Shown: positions 15,068 to 25,094, numbered from the stretch's first letter. The stretch is DNA of 64,000 nt from Lachnospiraceae bacterium (GCA_017441825.1 JAFRVD010000003.1:1-64000), one strand, 5' to 3'. The notes: generated by a model from the letters alone, not told the origin. A program made the numbers and translations.

Positions 15068-16840
15068 ATGGAACACTACAGAAATTTCAAGCTCGCATCT
15101 CTGGTCTACGCGTATTATGTGAACGGAAAGACCGAGGAAGAGGTTGAACGGGACATTCAGTTTTACAAGAAGCACGTCAAGCTCGATAAGGTGTATATCG
15201 AGTCCCACCGCGCGCTCGTGGACATTCCGAGCGAGCAGCTTCAGCTCGTAAAGAGAGTCTTTGAGCGGAACGGTATCGAGACCTCCGGCTGCATCACGAC
15301 CACCGGCCTTGTCAATAACGAGCCGAAGCCGTCCATTTTTGACACTTACTGCTTCACGGATCCGGCGCACCGCGACGCGCTGGAAAAGATCGTCCGCCAT
15401 ACCGCACGGAACTTCGACGAGATCATTCTGGACGACTATTTCTTCTCCGCCTGCCGCTGCCAGATGTGCGTGGACGCGAAGGGCGACAAGAGCTGGGCAG
15501 AGTACAAGCTCCAGGTCGCAAAGGAAGTCTCGGAAAGGCTTGTGAAAGCGGCAAAGGAAGAGAATCCGAAGCTGAACTTCATCATTAAATATCCCAACTG
15601 GTATGAATCCTTCCAGGAGACGGGCTACAACCCGAAGGATCAGGCGGAGATCTTCGATATGATCTATACCGGCACGGAGTCCCGCAACAGCAACTATAAC
15701 GGACAGCATCTTCAGCGCTACCTTTCCTACTCCCTGATCCGCTGGCTCGAGAACGTGGCCCCCGGCAGAAACGGCGGCGGCTGGATCGACCTGGGCGGCT
15801 CGCAGCGGAACATCAGCGTCCTTCTGGAGCAGGCTGAGCTGACCTACTTCGCGCGCGCAAGAGAACTGATGCTCTTCAACTTCCCGTCCTATCTCAACCA
15901 TCCGGCTTTAGGCGCTCTCGGTATCGACCTCGAGCACGTGGACAGGATCATGGACAAGGTCGGCCAGCCGATCGGCGTCTCGACCTACGAGCCGCATGAT
16001 TCCGAGGGCGAGGATCAGCTGATCAACTACGTGGGCATGTGCGGTATTCCGCTTGAGCCGGTGCCGTACTTCGATGAAAACGCGAAGACCATTTTCCTGA
16101 CGCAGAACAGCGCGAAGGATCCGGACGTTGTTGAAAAGCTGAAGAAATACGTCTACAACGGCGGTCATGCGATCGTCACCTCGGGCTTCATGCGCGAAAC
16201 CATCGACAAGGGCTTCTCGGATATGACTTCCGTCCGTCCCACGAACCGCAAGGTCACCATCACGCGTTACCAGTCCGCGAACCTGAACGTTTCTACAAGA
16301 AACGTCAGCATTTCGGACCAGCCCGCGACCTACACGGTCATGACGCACAAGAACAACGCGACCTGGTACGACGTGCTGGGCTTCATGGATGACAACAGCT
16401 TCGCGGTCATGACGGAGGACTATTACGGCAAGGGCCTCCTGAATATCTGGAACATTCCGGACAACTTCGGCGACCTTTACAAGATCCCGCGGGATGCGAT
16501 GACGCAGATCGCGAAGGATTTCGCGAGGTACCAGAAGGTTTACTTAGGCGTCACTCCGCAGTACAACCTGTACCTGTACGACAATGATACCTTCGGCCTC
16601 TATAACTTCAGCGACTTCAAGCAGGAGGCGGAGATCATCATCCGCGGCGAAGAGTACATCGGCTTCGAAAACATCGAGACCGGCATGCGCTTCACGGAGC
16701 CGCTCAGGATCAACCCGCGGCCGATGCACTTTGGCGACAGCGCGTCCCACCGCGAAGAGCCGCTGGAGCGGGTGTTCAACATCCCGTTCTCCTGGGGCGC
16801 TTCCTACAGCTTCTACAGGCTTTTAAAGAAGGGCGAGTAA
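15068..16840 (+). CDS. Unrecognised TIM-barrel-like protein with C-terminal glutaminase-like fold
   Basis: I do not recognise a named family. The 590-residue cytoplasmic protein looks like a glycosidase-type alpha/beta barrel in its first 320 residues. EIILDDYFF (118-126) resembles a barrel strand with acidic residues, followed by a CRCQMC cysteine cluster (129-134) that could bind metal. A segment at about 340-400 (TIFLTQNSAKDPD then NGGHAIVTSGFM) resembles the Rossmann-like trimerisation or GATase1-like domain that follows the barrel in GH42-type enzymes. A beta-rich end comes last. AAGGAG precedes the ATG at 15068. It lies between the PHP hydrolase and FAD oxidoreductase genes, so a role in the same sugar pathway is inferred. 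Confidence 0.6.
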   Translation: MEHYRNFKLASLVYAYYVNGKTEEEVERDIQFYKKHVKLDKVYIESHRALVDIPSEQLQLVKRVFERNGIETSGCITTTGLVNNEPKPSIFDTYCFTDPAHRDALEKIVRHTARNFDEIILDDYFFSACRCQMCVDAKGDKSWAEYKLQVAKEVSERLVKAAKEENPKLNFIIKYPNWYESFQETGYNPKDQAEIFDMIYTGTESRNSNYNGQHLQRYLSYSLIRWLENVAPGRNGGGWIDLGGSQRNISVLLEQAELTYFARARELMLFNFPSYLNHPALGALGIDLEHVDRIMDKVGQPIGVSTYEPHDSEGEDQLINYVGMCGIPLEPVPYFDENAKTIFLTQNSAKDPDVVEKLKKYVYNGGHAIVTSGFMRETIDKGFSDMTSVRPTNRKVTITRYQSANLNVSTRNVSISDQPATYTVMTHKNNATWYDVLGFMDDNSFAVMTEDYYGKGLLNIWNIPDNFGDLYKIPRDAMTQIAKDFARYQKVYLGVTPQYNLYLYDNDTFGLYNFSDFKQEAEIIIRGEEYIGFENIETGMRFTEPLRINPRPMHFGDSASHREEPLERVFNIPFSWGASYSFYRLLKKGE

Positions 16841-16859
16841 TTCATTTGACATCACAAGG

Positions 16860-16881
16860 CGGGCAGTCGAAGGGCTGCCCG
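16860..16881 (+). terminator. Intergenic hairpin before the FAD oxidoreductase
   Basis: A 7-bp CGGGCAG/CTGCCCG stem with an 8-base loop lies between the two cassette genes and is followed by TCCAGTTTTA. The T run is short, so it may only attenuate or protect the transcript. Confidence 0.4.
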
Positions 16882-16908
16882 TCCAGTTTTATGGTGTAAG
16901 GAGGCTTC

Positions 16909-18183
16909 ATGAAATATTATCACGAGGAAGCCCGCGAGCTTCCGGTCAAAGGGGAATATGACGTGATCGTGGCGGGGTCCGGCCCGTCCGGCATGGCTGC
17001 GGCGGTGTCGGCGGGGAGACTCGGCATGCACGTGCTGGTGGTGGAGGCACTCGGAAATGTGGGCGGGATCTCCACGTCCGGCATGATGAGCCACTGGACC
17101 GGCCGCTGTGAGAGCCGCCTGTATGAGGAAATCAAGGCACGGCAGGCGGCGCGGTCGCCGTTCGGAAACGGGGAATCCGTGATCCAGATCGACCCGGAGA
17201 TCCTAAAGATCGTCTATCTGGAAATGCTCGAGGAAGTTCATGCGGACCTGCTCCTCTATACGTTTGCCGCGGGCGTCATCCGGGAGAGCGGCCGGGTCAG
17301 CGGGATCATCGTGGAAAACAAGAGCGGGAGAAGCGCATACCTCGGAAAAGTAATCATCGACGCGACCGGGGACGGCGATATTGCGGCGATGGCCGGCGCG
17401 GAATATTTTCTGGGCCGCGAATCCGACGGGCTGATGCAGCCGGCGTCCATCATGTTCAAGGTGGGAGGAGTCGATTATGACCGGGCTGTCTTCCCGGGGT
17501 CCTTTGAGACGGAGGTGGAAACGGAAAAGGGCGAGCTTCAGCACCTGGCGCTTAAGAAGCTTCCGCATCCGGCCGGGCACTTACTGCTGTACCGGTCCAC
17601 GCTCCCCGGCGTGGTGACGCTCAATATGACGAACTGCACAGGGATCGACGGGACGAAGGCGGAGGACCTGACGCGCGCGGAGCAGGTGTGTCGGAGCCAG
17701 ATGGAGCCGATCGTCCGCTTCCTTCGCGAGTACGCGCCGGGCTACGAAAACTGCTATATCCTGAGCGCCGCGTCGCTCATCGGGATCCGTGAGACGCGCC
17801 ACTTTAAGGGACTTTATACCATCACGGAGGAAGACATCCTGACCGCGCGCCAGTTTGAGGACGCGGTGGTTCTGGATGCCTGGTTCAACTTTGACGTGCA
17901 CAACCTGACCGGCGCGTCGCTCGACGCAACCGGCGTCCAGAAGCATTTCAGCCAGCCGAAGGGCTATACGATCCCCTACGGCTGCATGGTCCCGGAAAAG
18001 CTCGACGGGCTTCTCCTGTCCGGCAGGAATATTTCAGGCACACACATGGCACACTCCAACTTCCGGGTCATGCCGATCGCGGTCGGGATCGGGGAGGCCG
18101 ACGGCATCGCCGCGGCGCTTGCGGTGAGATCCGGCAGGGAGCTCCGGGAGATCCGGGCGGAGGAGATCAGGGCGTATTTGTAA
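16909..18183 (+). CDS. FAD-dependent oxidoreductase
   Basis: The 424-residue flavoprotein has an N-terminal dinucleotide-binding motif GSGPSGMAAA (23-32), an acidic strand end (VVEALG) and GNVGGISTSG for FAD contact. It also has a second FAD motif near the C terminus (GLLLSGRNISGTHMAHSN then MPIAVGIGEADG). It matches the FAD_oxidored group (PF12831), whose members include enzymes of uncertain sugar or acid substrates. AAGGAGG precedes the ATG. It is the last gene of the cassette. No electron partner is encoded nearby. Confidence 0.82.
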   Translation: MKYYHEEARELPVKGEYDVIVAGSGPSGMAAAVSAGRLGMHVLVVEALGNVGGISTSGMMSHWTGRCESRLYEEIKARQAARSPFGNGESVIQIDPEILKIVYLEMLEEVHADLLLYTFAAGVIRESGRVSGIIVENKSGRSAYLGKVIIDATGDGDIAAMAGAEYFLGRESDGLMQPASIMFKVGGVDYDRAVFPGSFETEVETEKGELQHLALKKLPHPAGHLLLYRSTLPGVVTLNMTNCTGIDGTKAEDLTRAEQVCRSQMEPIVRFLREYAPGYENCYILSAASLIGIRETRHFKGLYTITEEDILTARQFEDAVVLDAWFNFDVHNLTGASLDATGVQKHFSQPKGYTIPYGCMVPEKLDGLLLSGRNISGTHMAHSNFRVMPIAVGIGEADGIAAALAVRSGRELREIRAEEIRAYL

Positions 18184-18278
18184 GAGAAGTATGTACCGGG
18201 ATTCAGCTCGTAACGTGTGAGAAATGTCTTGAAAAATTCTGTCGTGTATACAGAAATAATCATGAGAACAAAACAAAG

Positions 18279-18305
18279 AAGAGCCCGCAGTTAAAGCGGG
18301 CTCTT
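18279..18305 (-). terminator. Terminator of the mnmE-mnmG-rsmG operon
   Basis: A perfect 10-bp AAGAGCCCGC/GCGGGCTCTT stem overlaps the rsmG stop codon. On the minus strand it is followed by a T-rich stretch (TTTGTTTTG). It can also end the converging FAD oxidoreductase transcript. Confidence 0.8.
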
Positions 18306-19142
18306 TCCGGGTTTTCCGGCCTTTCGGGGGTATTTGTCCGGCGTATGCCGGACTTTTTTGATGAAGACGATGCTGCGGGCATCACCATAGCGAGGGAGCG
18401 TAAAGCGTTTAACGGAGACGACCTCACCTCCCAGGATCGTGAGGGCATTTTCCGCTTCACGGAGTTCCGCATCGATCTCTCCGGATTTATAGGCCGCAAA
18501 GCAACCGCCCACACGGACAAAGGGAAGGCAGTATTCCGACAAGACGGAAAGATGCGCGACCGCGCGGGAGACCGCGAGGTCGAAGGCCTCCCGGAGAAGG
18601 GTCACTCCTTCATTTTCCCGGTTCTGACCTACAAGCTTCAAATCCGCATTTTGTATTGACATTGTAGTTACATCGCCACAGGATATTGTGCCTTTTCCCA
18701 GTATTTCCGCGAGATTTAGACGCACCCCTTCCTCGGCCCTGGCGTGCACAGCAGCCGTCCGATTCAGATCGAGCGTTGTAACTACATCGGTCAGGAAGTC
18801 CACCCGTTTCTGCAGCGCGTCCAGGAGGACCACGGTAAGCTCAGGCTTCAGGATCTTTAAGGGAAGTCCCGGGAATCCTGCGCCGCTCCCTACGTCAATG
18901 AGAAGCGAATCGTCTCGGATCCCGGCCGCCTCCCGCGCATCGGATAACGCAGGGGAGAAGAGTATGCAGGAGTCCGCAAAGTGGCGCACTGCGGCTTCCT
19001 CAAATTCCGTGATGGCCGTCAGGTTCATGACCTTATTGCGCTCTGTAAGGAGCTCGTAGTAGCGCAGAAACGCACGGACCTGCGCCTCGGAAAGAATCAT
19101 TCCGGCTTCTTTAAAGACTTCTTTTAAGAACTCTTCGGGCAT
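18291..19142 (-). CDS. rsmG: 16S rRNA (guanine-527-N7)-methyltransferase RsmG (GidB)
   Basis: The 283-residue SAM methyltransferase makes m7G527 in the 16S 530 loop. The family core is visible: ERNKVMNLTAI (about 33-43), the SAM loop DVGSGAGFPGLPLKIL (about 88-103) and AVSRAVA. It is some 40 residues longer than usual, with a short insertion near residues 150-180 and a basic tail. The stop lies inside the terminator hairpin. The gene follows mnmG by about 50 bases. Confidence 0.93.
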   Translation of the reverse strand: MPEEFLKEVFKEAGMILSEAQVRAFLRYYELLTERNKVMNLTAITEFEEAAVRHFADSCILFSPALSDAREAAGIRDDSLLIDVGSGAGFPGLPLKILKPELTVVLLDALQKRVDFLTDVVTTLDLNRTAAVHARAEEGVRLNLAEILGKGTISCGDVTTMSIQNADLKLVGQNRENEGVTLLREAFDLAVSRAVAHLSVLSEYCLPFVRVGGCFAAYKSGEIDAELREAENALTILGGEVVSVKRFTLPRYGDARSIVFIKKVRHTPDKYPRKAGKPGKSPL

Positions 19143-19195
19143 TTCTCTGCCTTCTCCTTTTCACCTGTTCTCACGCGTCCCGGTCTTTCGGTCCG

Positions 19196-21073
19196 TCATC
19201 CCTTCCTCGAAAGCCACACCAAAAGCACGGATACGTCCGCCGGCGATACTCCCGCGATCCGGGAGGCTTGTCCGATGGACGCCGGCCGGATCTTCATGAG
19301 CTTCTGCCGGGCTTCGATCCGGAGGCTCGGCACCTCGTCGTAGTCGATGTCCTCCGGGATCAGGCGTTTTTCCATCTTCCGGAACTGCTCGACCTGGCGC
19401 ATCTGCCGTTCGATGTAGCCCGCATACTTGATGCGGATGTTGACCTGCTCCGCGGCCCGCTCGGAAATATCGGCCGAGCGATCGGGGTCCAGCGGTGCAA
19501 GCGCCTCATAAGAAAGCTCAGGCCGGCGGATGAGCTCGGCGAGCGTCGCTCCGGACTTTAACGGTGTGGAGCCGTATTTTTCAAGGAGCGCCGCCGTTTC
19601 CGGAGTCTGCCCTACAAACGTCTCCTCCATCCGCGCGGTCTCATGATCGACCTGTGCGACGTACGCCAGGAACCGTGCATACCGCTCGTCTGAGATCAGG
19701 CCGATCTCGTGCCCGATCGCAGTCAGCCGCTGGTCCGCGTTGTCCTGCCGAAGATGGAGCCTGTACTCCGCACGTGCCGTCATCATGCGGTACGGCTCGA
19801 AATTCTCCTTGGTCACCAAATCGTCTATCAGGACGCCGATGTACGCCTGTGACCGGTCCAGAACGAGTTCCTTACGGCCCTGAAGCTTCATCGACGCGTT
19901 GATCCCGGCAATGAGACCCTGCGCCGCGGCCTCCTCATAGCCCGAGGAACCGCAGAACTGGCCCGCGGCATACAGCCCGGAGATCTTCCTGAACTCGAGC
20001 GTCAGTTTGAGCTGCTGCGCGTCAATACAGTCGTACTCGATCGCGTACGCGTTCCGCACGATCTTCGCGTGCTCGAGCCCCGGGACGGTCCGGTACATCG
20101 CATACTGCACGTCCTCCGGAAGCGACGAGCTCATCCCGTCCACGTACATTTCATGCGTGTACAGACCCTCCGGCTCGATGAACACCTGGTGCCGGTCCTT
20201 GTCGGAAAACCGCACGACCTTGTCTTCGATGGACGGGCAGTACCGCGGCCCGGTGCCCTTGATATCGCCGGAAAAAAGCGGCGAACGGTCGATGTTTTCG
20301 CGGATGATCCGGTGCGTTTCCTCGTTCGTGTAGGTCAGCCAGCAGCTCACCTGCTCCTTCTGTATGGACGCAGGATCGGTCTCAAACGAGAACGGGACGA
20401 TCCTCCGGTCACCCTTCTGCTCCTGCATCTTCGAATAGTCGATGGTACTGCCGTCCATCCGGGCGGGCGTGCCGGTCTTGAAGCGCCGGAGCTCGATCCC
20501 AAGCTCCTTAAGCGAATCCGACAGATGGTTCGCGGCCTTCAGTCCGTTCGGCCCCGTGTATTCGCTGACCTCGCCGTAAATGCACCGCGCGTTGAGGTAC
20601 ACTCCCGTGGTGACGATGACCGCTCTTGCCCGGAACACAGTCCCCGCAAGCGTCGCAACGCCGGTCACCTTTCCGTCCTCCACGAGGATCCGGCTGACCT
20701 CCGCCTGGCGGATCGTGAGCCGCGGCTGTGCTTCAAGCGTCTTCCGCATCTCCCGCGTGTACCACTGCTTGTCCGCCTGTGCGCGGAGCGAATGCACCGC
20801 CGGGCCCTTGGACACGTTCAGCATCCGCGACTGGATGAACGTCTTGTCAATGTTTTTGCCCATCTCGCCGCCTAAGGCATCGATCTCCCGCACGAGATGC
20901 CCCTTGGACGTCCCGCCGATGTTCGGGTTGCAGGGCATCAGCGCGATCGAATCTACGCTGACCGTAAACATGACGGTCTCGAAGCCGAGACGCGCGGAAG
21001 CGAGCGCGGCCTCCACGCCTGCGTGGCCCGCACCGATCACCGCAATATCATAATTTTCTTCAATTTGAAGCAT
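19196..21073 (-). CDS. mnmG: tRNA uridine-5-carboxymethylaminomethyl modification enzyme MnmG (GidA)
   Basis: The 625-residue FAD and NADH enzyme works with MnmE to build cmnm5U at the wobble position of certain tRNAs. GAGHAG (14-19) binds FAD. CNPNIGG and [13 protein letters not shown] are family signatures and include the conserved catalytic Cys in each. The length is normal. The gene starts 8 bases after the mnmE stop, so the pair is probably translated together. Confidence 0.97.
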   Translation of the reverse strand: MLQIEENYDIAVIGAGHAGVEAALASARLGFETVMFTVSVDSIALMPCNPNIGGTSKGHLVREIDALGGEMGKNIDKTFIQSRMLNVSKGPAVHSLRAQADKQWYTREMRKTLEAQPRLTIRQAEVSRILVEDGKVTGVATLAGTVFRARAVIVTTGVYLNARCIYGEVSEYTGPNGLKAANHLSDSLKELGIELRRFKTGTPARMDGSTIDYSKMQEQKGDRRIVPFSFETDPASIQKEQVSCWLTYTNEETHRIIRENIDRSPLFSGDIKGTGPRYCPSIEDKVVRFSDKDRHQVFIEPEGLYTHEMYVDGMSSSLPEDVQYAMYRTVPGLEHAKIVRNAYAIEYDCIDAQQLKLTLEFRKISGLYAAGQFCGSSGYEEAAAQGLIAGINASMKLQGRKELVLDRSQAYIGVLIDDLVTKENFEPYRMMTARAEYRLHLRQDNADQRLTAIGHEIGLISDERYARFLAYVAQVDHETARMEETFVGQTPETAALLEKYGSTPLKSGATLAELIRRPELSYEALAPLDPDRSADISERAAEQVNIRIKYAGYIERQMRQVEQFRKMEKRLIPEDIDYDEVPSLRIEARQKLMKIRPASIGQASRIAGVSPADVSVLLVWLSRKG

Positions 21074-21081
21074 CTTTTTCC

Positions 21082-22485
21082 CTATTTTCCCATGCAGAAC
21101 TTTTCAAACACCCGGTCGATCACATCGTCGTCCACTTCTTCTCCGAGGATCCTCCCGAGAGCGCCGTACGCGTTCAGAAGATCGATATTCAGGAGGTCCT
21201 CCGGCACGCCTGACTCCGCAGCCTCGCACGCAAGCTGAAGCGAAGAAAGCGCTTCCTTCAAAAGTTCCTTCTGGCGGAGACTCGTTATCACAATTTCTTC
21301 GTTAAACCCAAGTTCGCCCATCAGGAACATGCCGGAAATGGTTTCTTCGAGCTCCGGAAGGCCCTGCCGGGTAACCGTAGAAATAGGCAGCACGCGTACG
21401 TCCGGGAACGCCACAAGTTTATTTTTTTCGCGAATGAATTCCGGCGAATCCGTGTCCATCGCACGGCTGAGAAGATCCTGCTTGTTGAGCAAAAGGATCA
21501 CCCTCTTCCCGGAAAGTCCCGAAAGGACCTCAAGGTCCTCCGCGGTCAACCCTTCCGCGGCATCCGCCATGTACAGCACAAGGTCCGCATCTCTCATGGC
21601 TTCCTTTGCCCGGTCCACGCCGATCTGCTCGATCCGGTCCCCGGTTTTGCGGATCCCGGCCGTATCCATCAGGATCAGGCTGATCCCGCGGAGGAGGATC
21701 TCCTCCGTGAGGACGTCGCGCGTAGTCCCTGCGATCTCCGTGACGATGGCCCGTTCGTATCCGGCAAGAATATTCAGGAGCGAAGATTTTCCGGCGTTCG
21801 GCCTGCCGGAAATGACGGTACGGATGCCCTGGCGGAGTACGGCGCCGTCATCGGCGTGCCGGATAAGCTCATTAAGCTCAGACATGACAGGGGACAGCTC
21901 TGTAAGAAGCGTCTCCGAATACCCTGTGAGGTCGTAGTGCTCCGGGTCGTCGAGCGCCGCTTCGATGTAGGCGATCCTGTCCAGGATCTGCTCCCGGAGG
22001 CTCTTTACCTTTTCCGAGACCGCGCCTTTCAGCTGGGAGACGGACGACCGGAGCGCGAATTCATTCTTCGCGCTGATGAGGTCCGCCACGGCCTCCGCCC
22101 GCGCGAGATCCATGCGGCCGTTTAAGAAGGCCCGTTTCGTGAATTCACCGGGCTCCGCCGGCACCGCGCCGCGCTCAAACAGGAGGGACAGCACCTTGCT
22201 CGCCACCAGCACGCCGCCGTGGCAGTTGATCTCCACGGTGTCTTCGCCGGTGTAGGTGTGCGGCGCGCGCATCACTGTAACGAGAACCTCGTCGAGGTCC
22301 CGCGTTCCGTCATGAATGAACCCGTGGTGAATGGTGTGGCTCTTCACCTTCCGGAGGTCCTTCCCGCGCCTCCCGGCGCGGAACACCCCCGCGGCAATCT
22401 CCACGGCCAGATCCCCACTCATCCTCACAATTATAATACCAGACGCCGTCATCCCGGTGGATACGGCAGCAATCGTCTTATCCAT
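21082..22485 (-). CDS. mnmE: tRNA modification GTPase MnmE (TrmE)
   Basis: The 467-residue protein has an N-terminal formyl-THF-binding domain (1-120), a helical domain, and an inserted Ras-like G domain at about 220-385. Visible motifs are [12 protein letters not shown] (G1), DTAGIR (G3) and NKQD (G4). The C terminus ends in FCMGK, the conserved catalytic Cys motif. It is the partner of MnmG. It starts the mnmE-mnmG-rsmG operon. A TATAAT-like -10 box lies on the minus strand at 22539-22544, but I see no good -35 at normal spacing. Confidence 0.97.
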   Translation of the reverse strand: MDKTIAAVSTGMTASGIIIVRMSGDLAVEIAAGVFRAGRRGKDLRKVKSHTIHHGFIHDGTRDLDEVLVTVMRAPHTYTGEDTVEINCHGGVLVASKVLSLLFERGAVPAEPGEFTKRAFLNGRMDLARAEAVADLISAKNEFALRSSVSQLKGAVSEKVKSLREQILDRIAYIEAALDDPEHYDLTGYSETLLTELSPVMSELNELIRHADDGAVLRQGIRTVISGRPNAGKSSLLNILAGYERAIVTEIAGTTRDVLTEEILLRGISLILMDTAGIRKTGDRIEQIGVDRAKEAMRDADLVLYMADAAEGLTAEDLEVLSGLSGKRVILLLNKQDLLSRAMDTDSPEFIREKNKLVAFPDVRVLPISTVTRQGLPELEETISGMFLMGELGFNEEIVITSLRQKELLKEALSSLQLACEAAESGVPEDLLNIDLLNAYGALGRILGEEVDDDVIDRVFEKFCMGK

Positions 22486-22563
22486 TCTTTTAACCCTATA
22501 AGAAGACCGCTTCTATTGCTTCTTATAACATGTCTATTATTATATCTTTTTACGCATTGCACA

Positions 22564-22825
22564 GCAGCGTCAAGGAGAAATGTGTCTCGTACGTGCGATT
22601 CGCGAGGCTTCCGTCAGGAGGAGCGCGCTAAGTGCCGCATCGGGCACTTGTGCCCAACGGGCCGAGGGCCTTGAAAAGGCCCGAGTGAGCGACGCAGCTT
22701 CCAGTACATAGACTAAAATAATACCTGTGCTGCGGAGCGAGTTGTGCAGGAGATGCGGCAGATAGCTGCGCGCGACGAGTAGGAAACGAAGTGTAGCACG
22801 GAGAGACACATTTTCCTCACGCTGC
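22564..22825. mobile_element. 262-bp element with long imperfect terminal inverted repeats (MITE-like or structured RNA)
   Basis: The ends are inverted copies of about 30 bases. Left reads GCAGCGT, then GGAGAAATGTGTCTC, then CGTGC. Right read in reverse gives GCAGCGT, GAGGAAAATGTGTCTC, CGTGC. The interior holds several hairpins: AGTGCC/GGCACT competing with GGGCAC/GTGCCC (22631-22656), GGGCCTT/AAGGCCC (22666-22682), and CGCAGC/GCTGCG (about 22692-22735). It has no credible gene. It fills the jag-mnmE gap between a terminator and the mnmE start. No transposase is present, and no target duplication is obvious. Confidence 0.55.
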
Positions 22826-22850
22826 GTACGGAATAGAACAAACTCAAAAA

Positions 22851-22870
22851 GGGAGACCCTGCGGTCTCCC
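22851..22870 (-). terminator. Terminator of the rpmH-to-jag operon
   Basis: An 8-bp GGGAGACC/GGTCTCCC stem with a 4-base loop lies 7 bases beyond the jag stop and is followed on the minus strand by TTTTTG. Confidence 0.85.
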
Positions 22871-22877
22871 TTATAGG

Positions 22878-23780
22878 TTACTTCTCTTCCCCGTTGCGGT
22901 TCCGCCTGTAAAACACCACCACATGGCGGTACGGCTCCTCGCCCTCGGACTTGGTCATAACGAAGTTGTCCGGCTGAAGCGCGGAATGGATGATCCGGCG
23001 CTCGTACGGATTCATGGGCTCGAGCGCGACAGACCTCTTGGTCCGCTTCACCTTGTAGGCGATGTTCTTCGCAAGAGACTCAAGCGTTTCCTTCCGCCGT
23101 TCACGGTAGTTTTCGGTATCCAGCTTCACACGGATGTAATGCTCGCCCGACTTGTTCACGACCAGGCTGACCAGATACTGGAGAGAATCCAGCGTCTGTC
23201 CGCGCTTACCGATAAGGACGCCCATTTCATCGCCGGAAAGGTCGATGTCGAGTGAATTGTCCTCTTCGTTGTAATTGTACTCCACGTTGACCTTCATGCC
23301 CATCTTATCGAAGACGTCCAGCAGGAACTGCTTGCCTTCCTCAAAATGCGCCTGGTCATTCGCCGTGGTCTTGATCTTCTCAGGAGCGGGCTCCTGCTTT
23401 TTTTCGGGAGCCGGCGCCGGCTTTTCCGGCTTCTCGCGCTTCCTGTCTTCCTTCTTTTCCCGCTTTTCGGGAGCCTTGGGGGCTTCCTTCTTCTCCGGAG
23501 CTTCCTTTCTTTCAGGCTTTTCCTGCTTCTTTACAGGAGCGGCCTCAGGCTTTTTGTCTTCCTTCTTCTCCGGCTTTACTGGGACGATGGGGATCTCCAC
23601 GGTCTCTTCCTTCATCCAGGCTTCGATGATGGCCTGGCGGCTGCCGATCCCTAAAAATCCCTTCGCGCCTTTATCGATGACCTCGTACTCCAGACGGTCG
23701 CTCGGCACGCCCAGCGTAGTGGTGGCCAGTGTGATCGCATCTTCAATGGAGGACGCCATAAATGTTTTACGATCGCTCAT
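22878..23780 (-). CDS. jag: RNA-binding protein Jag/KhpB
   Basis: The 300-residue cytoplasmic protein has an N-terminal Jag_N domain (1-52, with KGFLGIGSR), a long Lys/Glu/Pro-rich low-complexity linker (about 60-145), a KH domain (about 150-228, including IGKRGQTLDSLQYL) and an R3H domain at the C terminus (about 235-295, with MNPYERRIIH). KhpB-type proteins bind RNA and influence cell elongation or sporulation. The gene begins 9 bases after yidC, as in most Firmicutes. The linker is longer and more repetitive than in many homologues. Confidence 0.95.
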   Translation of the reverse strand: MSDRKTFMASSIEDAITLATTTLGVPSDRLEYEVIDKGAKGFLGIGSRQAIIEAWMKEETVEIPIVPVKPEKKEDKKPEAAPVKKQEKPERKEAPEKKEAPKAPEKREKKEDRKREKPEKPAPAPEKKQEPAPEKIKTTANDQAHFEEGKQFLLDVFDKMGMKVNVEYNYNEEDNSLDIDLSGDEMGVLIGKRGQTLDSLQYLVSLVVNKSGEHYIRVKLDTENYRERRKETLESLAKNIAYKVKRTKRSVALEPMNPYERRIIHSALQPDNFVMTKSEGEEPYRHVVVFYRRNRNGEEK

Positions 23781-23789
23781 TCTTCTTAT

Positions 23790-25076
23790 TTACCTCTTTC
23801 CGCTCTTGCCGCGCATTTCCTTCATGCGCTCGTCATACTGCTGGACCATGCCCGCCTTCTCCGCAAGGCTGCCCTTCTTAGCAGTACTCTTTCCTTCGTA
23901 ATAAGCACTTGCCGCCTTGGTCTGCTCCGCAATAGACTGCTTCTTTTCTTCTTCCTGCTTCTGCATTTCCTCGAGGCTGGTCATCAGGTTCGATACGTTT
24001 GTGACCTTCTGGGGAGGCAGGCCCTTCCTTGCGCGCTTCTTATTGACCTTTTCAATGTTCTTCGCGACCATCTCGTTGAGGTCGACTTTGTTCATGTACG
24101 CGTTGACGATGAGCTGGATAATGACCTGGATGCCGGACGATGCGACCCAGTACAGGCCGATACCGCAGTTGAACATGAAGCAGAAGACCACCGACATAAG
24201 CGGGAACATATAGTTCATGGTCTTCATCATGCCGCCCTGCTGGTCGTTCTGTCCGTTTGACGACATGCCGTTCTGCATCAGCTTGCTGGAAAGCCACTGG
24301 AGGCCGCCTGCCAGGATCGGAATGAAGATGGCCGGCCAGAGCTGCTGCATGGGGGTCATCGTGAGGTCGATGCCCAAGAAATTATTGACTTTGTTGATGC
24401 TCTCCGCAACCGCTTCATAAGCAGCGGTCAGCTGAGGGTTGTTGAAGATCGGAAGGAAACCTTCCGTCCACTCCTGCCGGGTGAAATTGTACATCATGTC
24501 TATGACGTATTTTTCATCGGCAAGCTTCTGTGCTACAGTAAGCGACTTGGCAGCCGTAATGGTGTTCTGCGCCGCAAGTGCCTGAAGCACTTCGTTTTCC
24601 GCGTATCCTTTGATGCCCATGAGCACCTTGGCGACGCCGCCGTAGTATTCTCTGAGCTTTGTGATATACCCGGGCAGATGGTAAATGACCTGGTACAGCG
24701 CGAACAGGATGGGCATCTGGATGAGCGTCTGCAGACATCCGCCCGTGGGGCTCGTACCGTACTGTGCGTATAGCTCCTTCGTTTCCTTCTGCTGTGCCAT
24801 GACGGAAGCATTGTCCGTCTTTCCCTTATACTTCTCCGTGATCTTCTTGACCTGCGGAGCGATGATGGACTGCAGCTTTGAATACTTCTGCTGCTTGATG
24901 GATAAGGGAATCAGCAGTACCTTGATGACGAGCGTGAAAATAATGATCGCGAGACCGATGTTCGGGATGCCGATGGCATTTAAACCCTCGAATATCCAGT
25001 TCATGAGATATCCGAGAACGGTCGCGATTGGCCCGATCAGAAACCAGGTACTGGTTGTTGCCAATGTGAAACCCAA
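23790..25076 (-). CDS. yidC: Membrane protein insertase YidC (SpoIIIJ-like)
   Basis: The 428-residue polytopic insertase has an N-terminal helix and the five core YidC helices. IKVLLIPLSIKQQ includes the conserved groove region, followed by a coiled cytoplasmic hairpin (QSIIAPQVKKITEKYK). An extra segment of about 100 residues lies between the helices (about 135-235). The tail after about 350 is basic and Gln-rich. It has no lipobox, unlike B. subtilis SpoIIIJ and YidC2. The start is TTG with AGGAGG eight bases upstream. Co-transcribed with rpmH, rnpA, yidD and jag. Confidence 0.95.
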   Translation of the reverse strand: MGFTLATTSTWFLIGPIATVLGYLMNWIFEGLNAIGIPNIGLAIIIFTLVIKVLLIPLSIKQQKYSKLQSIIAPQVKKITEKYKGKTDNASVMAQQKETKELYAQYGTSPTGGCLQTLIQMPILFALYQVIYHLPGYITKLREYYGGVAKVLMGIKGYAENEVLQALAAQNTITAAKSLTVAQKLADEKYVIDMMYNFTRQEWTEGFLPIFNNPQLTAAYEAVAESINKVNNFLGIDLTMTPMQQLWPAIFIPILAGGLQWLSSKLMQNGMSSNGQNDQQGGMMKTMNYMFPLMSVVFCFMFNCGIGLYWVASSGIQVIIQLIVNAYMNKVDLNEMVAKNIEKVNKKRARKGLPPQKVTNVSNLMTSLEEMQKQEEEKKQSIAEQTKAASAYYEGKSTAKKGSLAEKAGMVQQYDERMKEMRGKSGKR

Positions 25077-25094
25077 CTGATTTTCCTCCTTTTT

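Noticed and set aside
22570..22809. 79-codon minus-strand frame inside the inverted-repeat element
   Set aside because: It follows the hairpins exactly, its start lies inside a terminal repeat, and no binding site or homology is seen.
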